From: Brevibacillus laterosporus
GTDB taxonomy: Bacteria; Bacillota; Bacilli; Brevibacillales; Brevibacillaceae
Length of the DNA: 64,000 nt
Assembly (NCBI GenBank): GCA_007833815.1
Contig: CP033464.1
Span: 3,032,001-3,096,000, forward strand
Direction: 5' to 3'
Shown here: piece after piece, positions 31,846 through 41,089 of the stretch
How positions within the stretch are numbered: position 1 is the stretch's first letter
How the letters are laid out: each line of letters starts with the position of its first letter
Made by a program: the position numbers and the translations under genes
The notes under the pieces: model-generated
What the model was told of the DNA's origin: nothing
The model's input: the letters and a program-made list of their open reading frames with translations, nothing else
The model's database searches: none

Positions 31846-32829
31846 ATGGCAGTCATTTCTTTTATTGATGCAATTACCATGGCGATGAAGGAAGAAATGC
31901 GTCGCGATCCCAAAGTATTTCTGTTGGGAGAAGACGTAGGGGTACGCGGAGGTGTGTTCCGTGCGTCCAACGGGATGATTGAAGAGTTCGGGGAGCAACG
32001 TGTTATGGATACTCCTTTAGCTGAATCAGCTATCGTTGGTGTGGCGATCGGAGCAGCAGCGGTAGGCATGCGTCCTATTGCAGAAATACAATTTGCAGAT
32101 TTCATATTGCCAGCGGTGAACCAAATTGTTTCCGAGGCAGCTAAAATGCGTTACCGTTCCAACAATGATTGGAATTGCCCACTGACTGTGCGAGCTCCAT
32201 TTGGTGGAGGAGTTCATGGAGCTTTGTACCATTCTCAATCCTTAGAAGCAATGTTTACTAACGTTCCAGGGTTAAAGGTAGTAGTACCTTCTACCCCTTA
32301 TGATGCAAAAGGATTATTAAAAGCAGCTATCCGTGACGAGGATCCAGTTCTGTTTTTTGAACATAAGCGTTGCTATCGCTTGATTAAAGGTGAAGTGCCT
32401 GAAGAGGATTACACAGTACCTATCGGCAAGGCTGATGTGAAGCGAGAAGGAGAAGATATTACTGTCATCTCTTATGGTCTTACCTTGCATTTTGCTTTGC
32501 AAGCGGCAGAAAAGCTAGCTCAAGAAGGTATTTCTGCTCATATCCTTGACCTGCGTACGCTTTATCCGCTTGACAAGGAAGCAATCATAGAAGCAGCATC
32601 CAAAACAGGTAAAGTGTTAATCATCCATGAAGACAACAAAGAAGGCGGAGTTGGTGGCGAAGTAGCTGCTATTATCGCAGAGCATTGCTTGTTTGATTTG
32701 GATGCGCCAATCAAGCGCCTTTGTGGACCGGATGTACCGGCAATGCCATACAGCCCGCCGATGGAGAAATTCTTTATGTTAAGTCCAGAAAAGGTATTGG
32801 AAGCAATGCGTGAACTAGCGCACTTCTAG
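31846..32829 (+). CDS. bkdAB: 2-oxoisovalerate dehydrogenase E1 beta
   Basis: 327 residues with the typical E1-beta start (ISFIDAITMAMKEEM), LGEDVGVRGGVFR, DTPLAESAIVGVAIGAA containing the ThDP-activating Glu, EIQFADF, and the C-terminal transketolase-type domain (DLRTLYPLDKEAI, HEDNKEGGVGGEVAA). It is the partner of BkdAA. GGGGGAG precedes the ATG; 12 bases separate it from bkdAA. Confidence 0.94.
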   Translation: MAVISFIDAITMAMKEEMRRDPKVFLLGEDVGVRGGVFRASNGMIEEFGEQRVMDTPLAESAIVGVAIGAAAVGMRPIAEIQFADFILPAVNQIVSEAAKMRYRSNNDWNCPLTVRAPFGGGVHGALYHSQSLEAMFTNVPGLKVVVPSTPYDAKGLLKAAIRDEDPVLFFEHKRCYRLIKGEVPEEDYTVPIGKADVKREGEDITVISYGLTLHFALQAAEKLAQEGISAHILDLRTLYPLDKEAIIEAASKTGKVLIIHEDNKEGGVGGEVAAIIAEHCLFDLDAPIKRLCGPDVPAMPYSPPMEKFFMLSPEKVLEAMRELAHF

Positions 32830-32847
32830 GCAAAGGGAGGACGAACC

Positions 32848-34245
32848 ATGGCAACGAATGTACTCATGCCACAATTGGGCGAGAGCGTTACAGAAGGTAC
32901 CATTACTAAATGGCTTGTTAATGTGGGCGATGTGGTCAACAAGTATGATCCATTAGCTGAAGTAAATACAGATAAAGTAACAGCGGAAGTACCGTCCACT
33001 GTATCCGGACGAATTAAGGAGATTGTGGTTCCTGAAGGAGAAACGGTTAGTGTTGGTACGTTGATACTTTATATAGAAGAAGAGGGAGCGGGGAGTGCCA
33101 GCAACTCAACTGGTAGCGTGGAAGCTAGCTTGCAAGAGTCTGCAACATCAACAGCTCCACAAGCTCCAAAAGCTACCCAAACTACACCATCTTCTACAGA
33201 TAATGTTTCTATGGCAAGTGCAAGTGAGACGCAATCCGGTAGTAAACAACGATATTCCCCTGCTGTGATGCGTCTTGCTCAGGAGCATAATATTGACCTA
33301 ACCCGTGTCATAGGAACAGGCTCAGAAGGGCGTATTACGCGTAAAGATGTACAAAAGGTAATAGACCATGGTGGATTACTACAAGCAACCGATACGAGCA
33401 AGTTGATGAATAGTCAACTAGCTACTACTTCTCAACCTTCTACAATGGTAGCAGGTAGTTCACAAGTATCATCTGCGCCAGTAACTCAGCAGTCCAATAG
33501 CATCAGAATGGCGTCATCTTCTGCTCCAAGTCAAGTATTTGTAGCACAGGGGGATCAGATTATTCCTGTAACGCCTGTTCGTAAAACGATAGCATCTCGC
33601 ATGGTGCAAAGTAAGCATGAATCACCGCACGCATGGATGATGGTTGAAGTGGATGCAACGAATCTAGTTACTTTCCGTAATAGCGTCAAGGATGAATTTA
33701 AGAAAAAAGAAGGCGTGTCCTTAACGTTCCTGCCATTCTTTATTAAAGCAGTGGTGGAGGCTTTAAAAGAGTTTCCTATGCTTAACTCATCGTGGGCTGG
33801 CGATCAAATCATTGTTCGTAAAAATGTGAACATCTCTATCGCGGTGGCGAGCGACGATGCTTTATTTGTACCAGTGATTAAAGATGCTGATCAAAAATCA
33901 GTGTATGGCATTGCAAAATCAATTGAAGATTTGGCCTCCCGAGCACGAGCAGGCAAATTAACTATGGACGATATGAGTGGCGGAACCTTTACGGTAAACA
34001 ATACTGGTTCCTTTGGTTCCGTGTTATCTCAACCAATTATTAACGCACCTCAAGCGGCGATTATGAGCGTGGAATCCATCGTGAAACGTCCAGTGGTCAT
34101 TAACGATATGATTGCTGTTCGCTCCATGGTTAACCTATGCTTATCCTTAGATCATCGCGTTTTGGATGGTCTGGTATGTGGACGATTCCTACAAAGTGTG
34201 AAAGAAAAACTGGAAGCAATTGGCCCAGAAACTAAGGTTTATTAA
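32848..34245 (+). CDS. bkdB: Dihydrolipoamide acyltransferase E2 of branched-chain complex
   Basis: 465 residues: lipoyl domain (1-80, lipoyl-Lys43 in VNTDKVTAEV), a Ser/Thr/Gln-rich linker, peripheral-subunit-binding domain (about 135-170, SPAVMRLAQEHNID...GRITRKDV), a second low-complexity linker, then the acyltransferase core (about 245-465) with the His-Asp signature LDHRVLDG near the end. It transfers the branched acyl group to CoA. Last gene of the operon, followed by a terminator. Confidence 0.94.
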   Translation: MATNVLMPQLGESVTEGTITKWLVNVGDVVNKYDPLAEVNTDKVTAEVPSTVSGRIKEIVVPEGETVSVGTLILYIEEEGAGSASNSTGSVEASLQESATSTAPQAPKATQTTPSSTDNVSMASASETQSGSKQRYSPAVMRLAQEHNIDLTRVIGTGSEGRITRKDVQKVIDHGGLLQATDTSKLMNSQLATTSQPSTMVAGSSQVSSAPVTQQSNSIRMASSSAPSQVFVAQGDQIIPVTPVRKTIASRMVQSKHESPHAWMMVEVDATNLVTFRNSVKDEFKKKEGVSLTFLPFFIKAVVEALKEFPMLNSSWAGDQIIVRKNVNISIAVASDDALFVPVIKDADQKSVYGIAKSIEDLASRARAGKLTMDDMSGGTFTVNNTGSFGSVLSQPIINAPQAAIMSVESIVKRPVVINDMIAVRSMVNLCLSLDHRVLDGLVCGRFLQSVKEKLEAIGPETKVY

Positions 34246-34264
34246 GCCTTAATGTAATGGTAAA

Positions 34265-34300
34265 AATGAGGAAGATAGGTAATCTTCCTCATTTTTTTTG
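34265..34300 (+). terminator. Terminator of bkd operon
   Basis: AATGAGGAAGAT / ATCTTCCTCATT, a perfect 12-bp stem with a short loop, then TTTTTTTG. Confidence 0.85.
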
Positions 34301-34471
34301 CTTTTTTATGTAACTTTTTCACGATTTGTTCGTATAATTAATGGGTACTATTTTAAAATGCCTTAAAGTTATCAACAACTTTGTCCTATTACCTATACTA
34401 TTATTGGTATACTAAAGGGAGTTGTAATTTTCCAAAGGCAAAAAAAATAGAGAGTGAACAGGAGGAGAATT

Positions 34472-36517
34472 ATGAATAAACAACTAAAGAGAGGCGCATT
34501 CCTACTGCTAGCATCGACTCTAGCAATTACACCTTTGGTCTCTGTTCCACAGAGTACATATGCTGCGAAAAGTTTGTCTGTGGATGCAAAAGATACGAAA
34601 ACAGACAAGACAACGACCTACACCCTTGAATTCGAAGCAGAAGACGATTTGAAAAAGGGGGCTAAAATCACTGTAGATTTTGGTACAGATTTTGGTTTAA
34701 GAGACGTTGATGAAGATTCGATCAAAGTGAATGGTAGTACACCACAAGATGTATCTGTTAGCAAGGGCAAAATTACTATTAAAATCGGTAAAAAAATTGA
34801 TGATGGCGACGATGTAGAAATTATTATCAAAGATGTCGTTAATCCCGAAGATGACGATGAATACGACATTACTGTAGACGATGGCGAAGGAAAAGCAAAA
34901 GATTCGATTAAAATTGGAAAAAGCAGCTCTTCTTCTAAAAGCGGTACGGAGAAAAATGCATTCTCCGTTGACTTGGGAAGTAAATATCCAGATGAAAAAA
35001 CATCCCTCGAAATTTCCCGAATCGATTTAAACGACAAGTTAGATGATTCTAAATATGTAGAAGTGACATTCCCTAACTCAAGCATGGTACCTAGCAAAAT
35101 GAGCACAAGCGATGTTGAATTAAATGGATATTCACCAAAAGATGTTACGATCTCTGGTCGAACAGTTAAAATTAAGCCTAGTTCCAAAGCGGACGGAGAT
35201 AGCAAGCTAACAATCAAATTCAACAAAGATGCTGGTATCAAAAATCCTTCTTCCGGTGACTCTTACAAAGTAGAAGTAGATTATAAAAATACGACCTATG
35301 TTTCTAAAGAGTTTGAAGTGAAAAAAGGATCTTCTTCTGTAGATGGTGATTACAGTGTAACTCTTTCTGACAGCAATGCAGGAGCGCGCACAAGTTTGTC
35401 CATGGAAGTGAAATTAAAGGATGATCTTAGAAGCGGCGATGATATCATAGTAGAATTCCCTACCCAAGATATGGTGCCTGGTTTCATTTTTAGCACTTCT
35501 GTCACAATCAACGGAACACTTGTGAGAAATGTTGGTGTATCTGGCCGTACAGTAACCTTGTCAACACCTTACAACTTCTCTAGTACAGATCGTGCGCGTA
35601 TCGAATTCAAAAACGACGCGTTCATTAAAGTACCTACATCAGCAGGTAACTATGATCTGGCTGTAAAATATAGGGATACAACCTATCGTTCTAAATCGTT
35701 TACTGTAGCAACTGGAGGAGTAACACCAACGAATCCGACTAATCCAACGGTTCCTGCAATTCCTGTTAATAACAGCACAGCTACAGTAACACTAGGCAAG
35801 CCTAATCCTAACGCAATTACTGGTATGACTGTAGGCATTAAAGCACTAGGCGTTGGTCTTAGCACAGCAGATTATATTGAAGTTGTTATGCCAACATCTT
35901 TCCGTATACCTACAACTATACCTACAACAGCAGTGACTGTTAATGGCACATATCCAAGCTATGTTGGTACTCGTGGACAAAACTTGGTTATCTACCCAGC
36001 AGTTAACCTGCCAGCTGGTCAAGCGGTAAGCGTATCTATTAATGAAAATGCAAAAATCCAAACACCAGGTGCATCTAACATTTACAATGTAGGTGTTTAT
36101 ACATCAGCAGAAAAGAACCCATTGTTCATTCGTCAAGTAACGGTTGGTGCACAAAACGGGATCAGCTTCAAAATAGGAACAGCATCTTTTAAAACGCAAG
36201 GTAAAACATTCCCGTTGGCTGTAGCACCTTACACGTTGAATGGTAATACGATGGTACCTGCAACATTTGTGCGTGATGGTTTGAAAGTAAGCACAACATA
36301 CACAAAAGCAGCTGCTACTGTAAAACATGGCAACACAACGATGACCTTCAAAGTAGGCTCAAACGTTGTCAACATCAATGGTAAGAACTACACAATGCCA
36401 GCTGCTGTACAATTGAAAAACAACGTACCAATGTTACCAATTCGTACAATCACTGACAACTTGCGCTTCAACTTATCATGGGATAATGCTTCTTCCAGCG
36501 TCATGATCTTTAAATAA
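34472..36517 (+). CDS. Secreted four-repeat beta protein with copper-amine-oxidase-N-type end
   Basis: From ATG 34472 (AGGAGGAG upstream) 681 residues. Signal peptide 1-31 (LLLASTLAITPLVSV...TYAA). Four related beta-sandwich repeats of about 115-130 residues follow; repeats 2 and 3 align best (GYSPKDVTISGRTVKI with GTLVRNVGVSGRTVTL; SMVPSKM with DMVPGFI). A Pro/Thr-rich linker (about 430-448) separates repeats 3 and 4. The last 110 residues (PYTLNGNTMVPATFVRDGL, MLPIRTITDNL) form a copper-amine-oxidase N1-like 'stalk' domain common on Paenibacillaceae surface proteins. Likely a wall or S-layer-associated adhesin or structural protein; no SLH or LPXTG motif is present. Confidence 0.75.
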   Translation: MNKQLKRGAFLLLASTLAITPLVSVPQSTYAAKSLSVDAKDTKTDKTTTYTLEFEAEDDLKKGAKITVDFGTDFGLRDVDEDSIKVNGSTPQDVSVSKGKITIKIGKKIDDGDDVEIIIKDVVNPEDDDEYDITVDDGEGKAKDSIKIGKSSSSSKSGTEKNAFSVDLGSKYPDEKTSLEISRIDLNDKLDDSKYVEVTFPNSSMVPSKMSTSDVELNGYSPKDVTISGRTVKIKPSSKADGDSKLTIKFNKDAGIKNPSSGDSYKVEVDYKNTTYVSKEFEVKKGSSSVDGDYSVTLSDSNAGARTSLSMEVKLKDDLRSGDDIIVEFPTQDMVPGFIFSTSVTINGTLVRNVGVSGRTVTLSTPYNFSSTDRARIEFKNDAFIKVPTSAGNYDLAVKYRDTTYRSKSFTVATGGVTPTNPTNPTVPAIPVNNSTATVTLGKPNPNAITGMTVGIKALGVGLSTADYIEVVMPTSFRIPTTIPTTAVTVNGTYPSYVGTRGQNLVIYPAVNLPAGQAVSVSINENAKIQTPGASNIYNVGVYTSAEKNPLFIRQVTVGAQNGISFKIGTASFKTQGKTFPLAVAPYTLNGNTMVPATFVRDGLKVSTTYTKAAATVKHGNTTMTFKVGSNVVNINGKNYTMPAAVQLKNNVPMLPIRTITDNLRFNLSWDNASSSVMIFK

Positions 36518-36532
36518 GACTTATAGCATATT

Positions 36533-36596
36533 AAAACACCCCCAGTACAGAGATGAGTAGCCAATTGCTTCCATCTCTACTGGGGGTGTTTTTTCA
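36533..36596. terminator. Strong terminator, probably bidirectional
   Basis: AACACCCCCAGTA...GAGATG on the left pairs with CATCTC...TACTGGGGGTGTT on the right, followed by TTTTTC; the minus strand side also ends in TTTT. It separates the secreted protein from a minus-strand miniprotein gene. Confidence 0.8.
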
Positions 36597-36616
36597 GTTT
36601 TTCAAATATGTTTCTT

Positions 36617-36703
36617 CTATACGTACTGAAGAACCATCGGAACAACAAGAGCCAGTACAAGAATAATGACCAAGATCTTGGCGATGGTAGATTGATGTTT
36701 CAA
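36617..36703 (-). CDS. Single-helix miniprotein, Prli42-like
   Basis: TTG 36703 with AAAAGGAG nine bases upstream encodes 28 residues: MKHQSTIAKILVIILVLALV plus PMVLQYV, a short basic N-terminus and one transmembrane helix. Size and pattern resemble Prli42, the 31-residue membrane miniprotein that anchors the stressosome in Listeria and is conserved in Bacillales. The match is by general pattern only, so the name is tentative. Confidence 0.5.
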   Translation of the reverse strand: MKHQSTIAKILVIILVLALVVPMVLQYV

Positions 36704-36829
36704 TATAGACAGCTCCTTTTCATTTGTTCAATGAAGTGATACAAGGCTTTACGTGTACCTAGTTATGCAAAGCCAAGTTTTCTAAACATGAATTTGATTT
36801 GTTAAATGTACAAATGCTAATACCGTTGA

Positions 36830-36857
36830 TTGAAAAACGGCGAGGCTATGCTAGAAT
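36830..36857 (+). promoter_or_regulatory. Sigma-A-type promoter of methylmalonyl-CoA operon
   Basis: TTGAAA (36830-36835), 16-bp spacer, TAGAAT (36852-36857), 55 bp before the mutase GTG. The rest of 36,704-36,911 shows no gene. Confidence 0.5.
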
Positions 36858-36911
36858 AAAATGGAGGAGAATTCTTAATTTTTCCATTATGCTGGCATTG
36901 GGGGAGAACAC

Positions 36912-38564
36912 GTGTCTGATCATAATTTTACCCAAATCTATCAGGACTGGCAACAACGGTTGAACCAGCGGCTCGAAAAAATACCGGAACGTAAGCAAAG
37001 ATTTTCCACTTCTTCTGATTTGGAAGTCGAGCGGCTTTATCTGCCAAAAGAAGTGGACCAATCATATATGGACCAAATCGGTCTTCCTGGGGAATATCCA
37101 TATACCCGCGGCGTTCAACCTACTATGTTTCGAGGTCGCTTTTGGACGATGCGTCAGTATGCTGGGTTTGGGTCAGCAGAAGAGACAAATAAACGGTTTC
37201 GCTACCTGTTAGAACAGGGACAGACTGGACTTAGCGTAGCGTTTGACCTACCTACACAGATTGGCTATGACTCCGATGACTCCATGTCGGTGGGAGAAGT
37301 GGGCAAGGTTGGCGTTGCAATTGACACCTTGGAAGATATGGAGACGTTATTACAAGGCATTCCACTTGATAAAGTAAGTACCTCTATGACCATTAACGCA
37401 CCAGCTTCCGTGCTATTAGCTATGTACATCGTTGTAGCAGAGAAACAAGGAACGCCACCGCATGCTTTAAGCGGTACGATTCAAAATGACATTTTAAAGG
37501 AGTACATCGCCAGAGGAACATATATTTTTCCACCGCAGCCATCTATGCGCCTAATTACAGACATTTTCTCTTACTGTGCGGAGCATGTGCCTAAATGGAA
37601 CACCATTAGCATAAGCGGCTATCACATAAGAGAGGCAGGTTCCAGTGCAGTGCAAGAGGTAGCTTTTACATTGGCGGATGGAAGGGCTTATGTAGAGGCT
37701 GCACTTCAAGCGGGCCTTGATATTGATCTTTTTGCTCCACAATTATCTTTCTTTTTTAATGCACATAATCATTTCTTTGAAGAAGTCGCAAAATTTAGAG
37801 CTGCAAGAAGAATCTGGTCAAATCTAATGAGAAACACTTATGGTGCAAAACAACCAAAATCTTGGCAGTTCCGTGTTCATACACAAACAGGCGGATCCAC
37901 ATTAACCGCACAGCAACCAGATAATAATATCGTTCGGGTTACCTTGCAGGCATTGGCAGCTGTATTAGGTGGCACGCAGAGTTTGCATACCAATTCCCGC
38001 GACGAAGCACTTGCTTTACCAACAGAGGATTCTGCACGTATTGCCTTGCGCACCCAGCAGATTATAGCCCATGAAAGCGGTGTTACAGATACGGTTGATC
38101 CATTGGCAGGCTCGTACTACGTGGAAGCATTAACAGATGAAATCGAAGAAGGCGTTCTTGCTTATATGGACAAAATCGAGAAGATGGGTGGCGCTGTAGC
38201 CGCTGTTGAAGCAGGTTATATGCAGCGGGAGATACACAAGCAAGCCTATGAAACACAACGTAATATTGAGTCTGGCGAAGAAGTAGTAGTGGGGATGAAT
38301 CGTTTTACTTTAGAGCATGAGACTCAACCGGAACTTTTACGAGTTGATCCGTCGATAGGGAAAAAACAGACAGAGCGGCTTAGAGACCTACGCAATCGTA
38401 GAGATCACACTTTAGTTGATCAAACGCTCGCTCGATTAAAGGTAGCAGCAGAAGGTACAGATAATTTGATGCCCCATATTCTCGACTGTGTGCGCGTATA
38501 TGCCACGATTGGAGAAATCTGTGGCGTTTTGCGTCAGGTTTTTGGAGAGTATCGAGCGGTTTAA
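36912..38564 (+). CDS. Methylmalonyl-CoA mutase, catalytic (TIM-barrel) subunit
   Basis: 550 residues from GTG 36912 (GGGGGAG six bases upstream). It carries only the acyl-CoA-binding barrel: [69 protein letters not shown]. Tyr83 (RQYAGF) and Arg201 (ARGTY), 118 residues apart, correspond to Tyr89/Arg207 that specify methylmalonyl-CoA; isobutyryl-CoA mutases have Phe/Gln there. The B12-binding domain is encoded by the next gene. Together they interconvert methylmalonyl- and succinyl-CoA by radical chemistry. Confidence 0.9.
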   Translation: MSDHNFTQIYQDWQQRLNQRLEKIPERKQRFSTSSDLEVERLYLPKEVDQSYMDQIGLPGEYPYTRGVQPTMFRGRFWTMRQYAGFGSAEETNKRFRYLLEQGQTGLSVAFDLPTQIGYDSDDSMSVGEVGKVGVAIDTLEDMETLLQGIPLDKVSTSMTINAPASVLLAMYIVVAEKQGTPPHALSGTIQNDILKEYIARGTYIFPPQPSMRLITDIFSYCAEHVPKWNTISISGYHIREAGSSAVQEVAFTLADGRAYVEAALQAGLDIDLFAPQLSFFFNAHNHFFEEVAKFRAARRIWSNLMRNTYGAKQPKSWQFRVHTQTGGSTLTAQQPDNNIVRVTLQALAAVLGGTQSLHTNSRDEALALPTEDSARIALRTQQIIAHESGVTDTVDPLAGSYYVEALTDEIEEGVLAYMDKIEKMGGAVAAVEAGYMQREIHKQAYETQRNIESGEEVVVGMNRFTLEHETQPELLRVDPSIGKKQTERLRDLRNRRDHTLVDQTLARLKVAAEGTDNLMPHILDCVRVYATIGEICGVLRQVFGEYRAV

Positions 38565-38589
38565 TCTCATCGAAGGAGGAGAGCCAACT

Positions 38590-39432
38590 ATGAAACAGAA
38601 AATACGCGTATTAGTAGCAAAGCCAGGCTTGGATGGTCATGATCGAGGAGCGCTCGTGATTGCCCAATCCTTGCGGGATGCAGGGATGGAGGTCGTTTAC
38701 ACAGGCTTGCGACAGACTCCTGCACAAATTGTACATGCAGCGATTCAGGAGGATGTGGACTTTATTGGGTTATCTTGTTTATCTGGTGCTCATAATGAGT
38801 TATTTCCTGAAGTGATTCGCTTGCTACGGGAGCAACAGGCTGAAGATATCATGGTATTTGGCGGAGGAGTTATTCCGCAAGAGGATATTCCTTTTTTAAA
38901 AGAGCATGGGGTTGCTGAAATTTTTACACCAGGCACGCCAACTCAGGTAGCTGTAGATTTTGTTCGAAGTCAGGCAAGGCCTAAAAGGGATAGTTGGGTA
39001 GAGACTCCAAAGCGAATTGCTCATATAGGTATTGCAGTCCAATCAATTGAAGCGGTACTTCCCTTCTACACTCAACAATTAGGCTTACAGCTTAAGGGCA
39101 GAGAAAAAGTGGAGTCAGAACAGGTAGAGGTTGCATTTCTGCAAATCGGGGAAACCAATCTAGAACTATTAGAGCCACTCTCCCCAGAAAGCCCGATCGC
39201 TACCTTTATTACCAAACGAGGCGAGGGTATTCATCATATTGCTCTGGATGTTGATGATATACAAGAACGATTACGTCAGTTTAAACAACATGGTGTGCAG
39301 CTCGTTCATGAACAGGCTAAGCAAGGCGCACATGGAGCACAAATTGCCTTTTTACATCCAAAAGCAGCGAATGGCGTATTGTTCGAGCTATGTCAGTACG
39401 AACAGCAAAAGGGGGAACTGGCAGATGAATAA
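38590..39432 (+). CDS. B12-binding domain fused to methylmalonyl-CoA epimerase
   Basis: ATG 38590 behind AAGGAGGAG; 280 residues. Residues 1-135 are the cobalamin domain: DGHDRG (15-20) with the lower-ligand His17, GLSCLSGAH and FGGGVIP. After a short linker ([12 protein letters not shown]) residues 142-275 are a glyoxalase-fold epimerase: [45 protein letters not shown] and GVLFELCQ, with metal-binding His and Glu in the expected places. The protein would thus supply both the coenzyme domain for the mutase and (R)/(S)-methylmalonyl-CoA epimerisation. In most bacteria these are separate genes. Confidence 0.88.
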   Translation: MKQKIRVLVAKPGLDGHDRGALVIAQSLRDAGMEVVYTGLRQTPAQIVHAAIQEDVDFIGLSCLSGAHNELFPEVIRLLREQQAEDIMVFGGGVIPQEDIPFLKEHGVAEIFTPGTPTQVAVDFVRSQARPKRDSWVETPKRIAHIGIAVQSIEAVLPFYTQQLGLQLKGREKVESEQVEVAFLQIGETNLELLEPLSPESPIATFITKRGEGIHHIALDVDDIQERLRQFKQHGVQLVHEQAKQGAHGAQIAFLHPKAANGVLFELCQYEQQKGELADE

Positions 39433-40981
39433 TGACATATACGCTAAGATTGACGAGCTTTACGAGCGGAAAAATAAAGTGGAGTTGGGCGGTGGAGATG
39501 AACGAATCGAAGCCCAGCATAAGCGGGGGAAGCTGACTGCTCGTGAAAGAATTGATCTGTTAGTAGATACAGGAACTTTTGTAGAGCTACAGCCGTTCGT
39601 AAAGCATCGTAGTCATTTGTTTGGTTTGGATCGCTTGGAAGCACCTGGAGAGGGAGTCGTGACAGGATATGGTAAAGTTCATGGGCGAATGATCTATGTG
39701 TTTGCCCAAGATTTTACTGTATTTGGCGGTGCATTAGGTGAAATGCACGCTAAGAAAATTGCCAATATTATGGATTTGGCTGCAAAAAATGGAGCTCCCA
39801 TTATAGGTTTAAATGATTCTGGAGGAGCTCGTATCCAAGAAGGGGTAGTCTCTCTAGATGGCTACGGGCATATATTCTATCGTAATTCTATCTATTCAGG
39901 TGTTATTCCGCAGATTTCTGTTATTCTTGGTCCTTGTGCAGGAGGTGCCGTCTATTCGCCTGCTATTACAGATTTTGTGTTCATGGTAGAGAAGACCTCA
40001 CAGATGTTTATCACCGGTCCCAAGGTAATTGAAACCGTGACGGGAGAGAAGATTTCCAGTGAAGATCTTGGGGGAGCAAAGGTTCATTCCAGTATAAGTG
40101 GAGTGGCTCATTTTACGTCGGAAACGGAGGCGGAAGTCCTGGAAGAAGTCCGTCGTTTGTTGCAGTTTTTGCCCCAAAATCACCGTGAAGAGCCTCCAGT
40201 TATCCCGTTTAATGGGGAGGAAGGTAATTGGCTGGAAGAGATGCTCGACATTGTCCCAGTCGCTGGAACGAAAGTATATGATGTGAAAAAGGTACTCACC
40301 CTTATCGTTGACGATGGCGATTTTATGGAGATTCAATCACAGTTTGCACGAAATGTAGTAGTTGGTTTTGGGCGTCTAAAAGGCCAGCCTGTAGGTTTCA
40401 TTGCTAATCAGCCCAAAGTGATGGCAGGTGGACTTGACATTGATTCCTCTGATAAATTGGCACGTTTTATCCGTACATGTGATTGCTTTAAAATTCCGTT
40501 AGTTACCTTTGTTGACGTGACAGGCTTTTTCCCCGGAGTAAATCAGGAGCACGGAGGCATTATTCGGCATGGGGCTAAAATTTTGTTTGCGTACTCAGAA
40601 GCAACTGTACCAAAAATTAGTGTCATTACTCGCAAAGCATACGGTGGTGCTTATGTAGCGCTTAATTCCAAAGCGATCGGTGCAGATGTGGTATATGCTT
40701 GGCCTAATGCTGAGATAGCGGTAATGGGTCCGGAGGGGGCAGCTAATGTCATTTTCGCTAAAGAAATCGAGAAAAGTGAAGATGCTCTGGGTACAAGACA
40801 ACAGAAAATTACTGAATATCGTGAAAAATTCGCCAATCCTTATGTAGCAGCTGAGCATGGCATGGTAGATGATATTATTGATCCACGGGAGACACGAAAA
40901 TATCTCATTCATTCCCTGGACATGCTAAAGACAAAACAAGAAGAGAGACCGGCTAAAAAACATGGTAATATTCCATTGTAA
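39425..40981 (+). CDS. Propionyl/methylmalonyl-CoA carboxyltransferase subunit
   Basis: ATG 39425 overlaps the previous stop by eight bases; 518 residues. Two crotonase-fold halves typical of biotin-dependent carboxyltransferases: [43 protein letters not shown], and in the C half [42 protein letters not shown]. It should carboxylate propionyl-CoA (or decarboxylate methylmalonyl-CoA) with a biotinylated partner; no biotin carboxylase or carrier gene is adjacent. Likely translated by coupling with the fusion gene. Confidence 0.9.
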   Translation: MNNDIYAKIDELYERKNKVELGGGDERIEAQHKRGKLTARERIDLLVDTGTFVELQPFVKHRSHLFGLDRLEAPGEGVVTGYGKVHGRMIYVFAQDFTVFGGALGEMHAKKIANIMDLAAKNGAPIIGLNDSGGARIQEGVVSLDGYGHIFYRNSIYSGVIPQISVILGPCAGGAVYSPAITDFVFMVEKTSQMFITGPKVIETVTGEKISSEDLGGAKVHSSISGVAHFTSETEAEVLEEVRRLLQFLPQNHREEPPVIPFNGEEGNWLEEMLDIVPVAGTKVYDVKKVLTLIVDDGDFMEIQSQFARNVVVGFGRLKGQPVGFIANQPKVMAGGLDIDSSDKLARFIRTCDCFKIPLVTFVDVTGFFPGVNQEHGGIIRHGAKILFAYSEATVPKISVITRKAYGGAYVALNSKAIGADVVYAWPNAEIAVMGPEGAANVIFAKEIEKSEDALGTRQQKITEYREKFANPYVAAEHGMVDDIIDPRETRKYLIHSLDMLKTKQEERPAKKHGNIPL

Positions 40982-41089
40982 TTCCTGTGAATAGGAAAGA
41001 AAAAAGTTCTGCCTGGAATAGTACAGACTTACTTTTTTACGGTATACTAAATAGTGATACATAGAGAATTGGGAACGGAGGAAATCAAT

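Noticed and set aside
36912-38564. Isobutyryl-CoA mutase identity, suggested by PTMFRGRFW near residue 73
   Set aside because: The substrate-specifying pair is the Tyr of RQYAGF and the Arg of ARGTY, 118 residues apart as in methylmalonyl-CoA mutase; both are the methylmalonyl-type residues.
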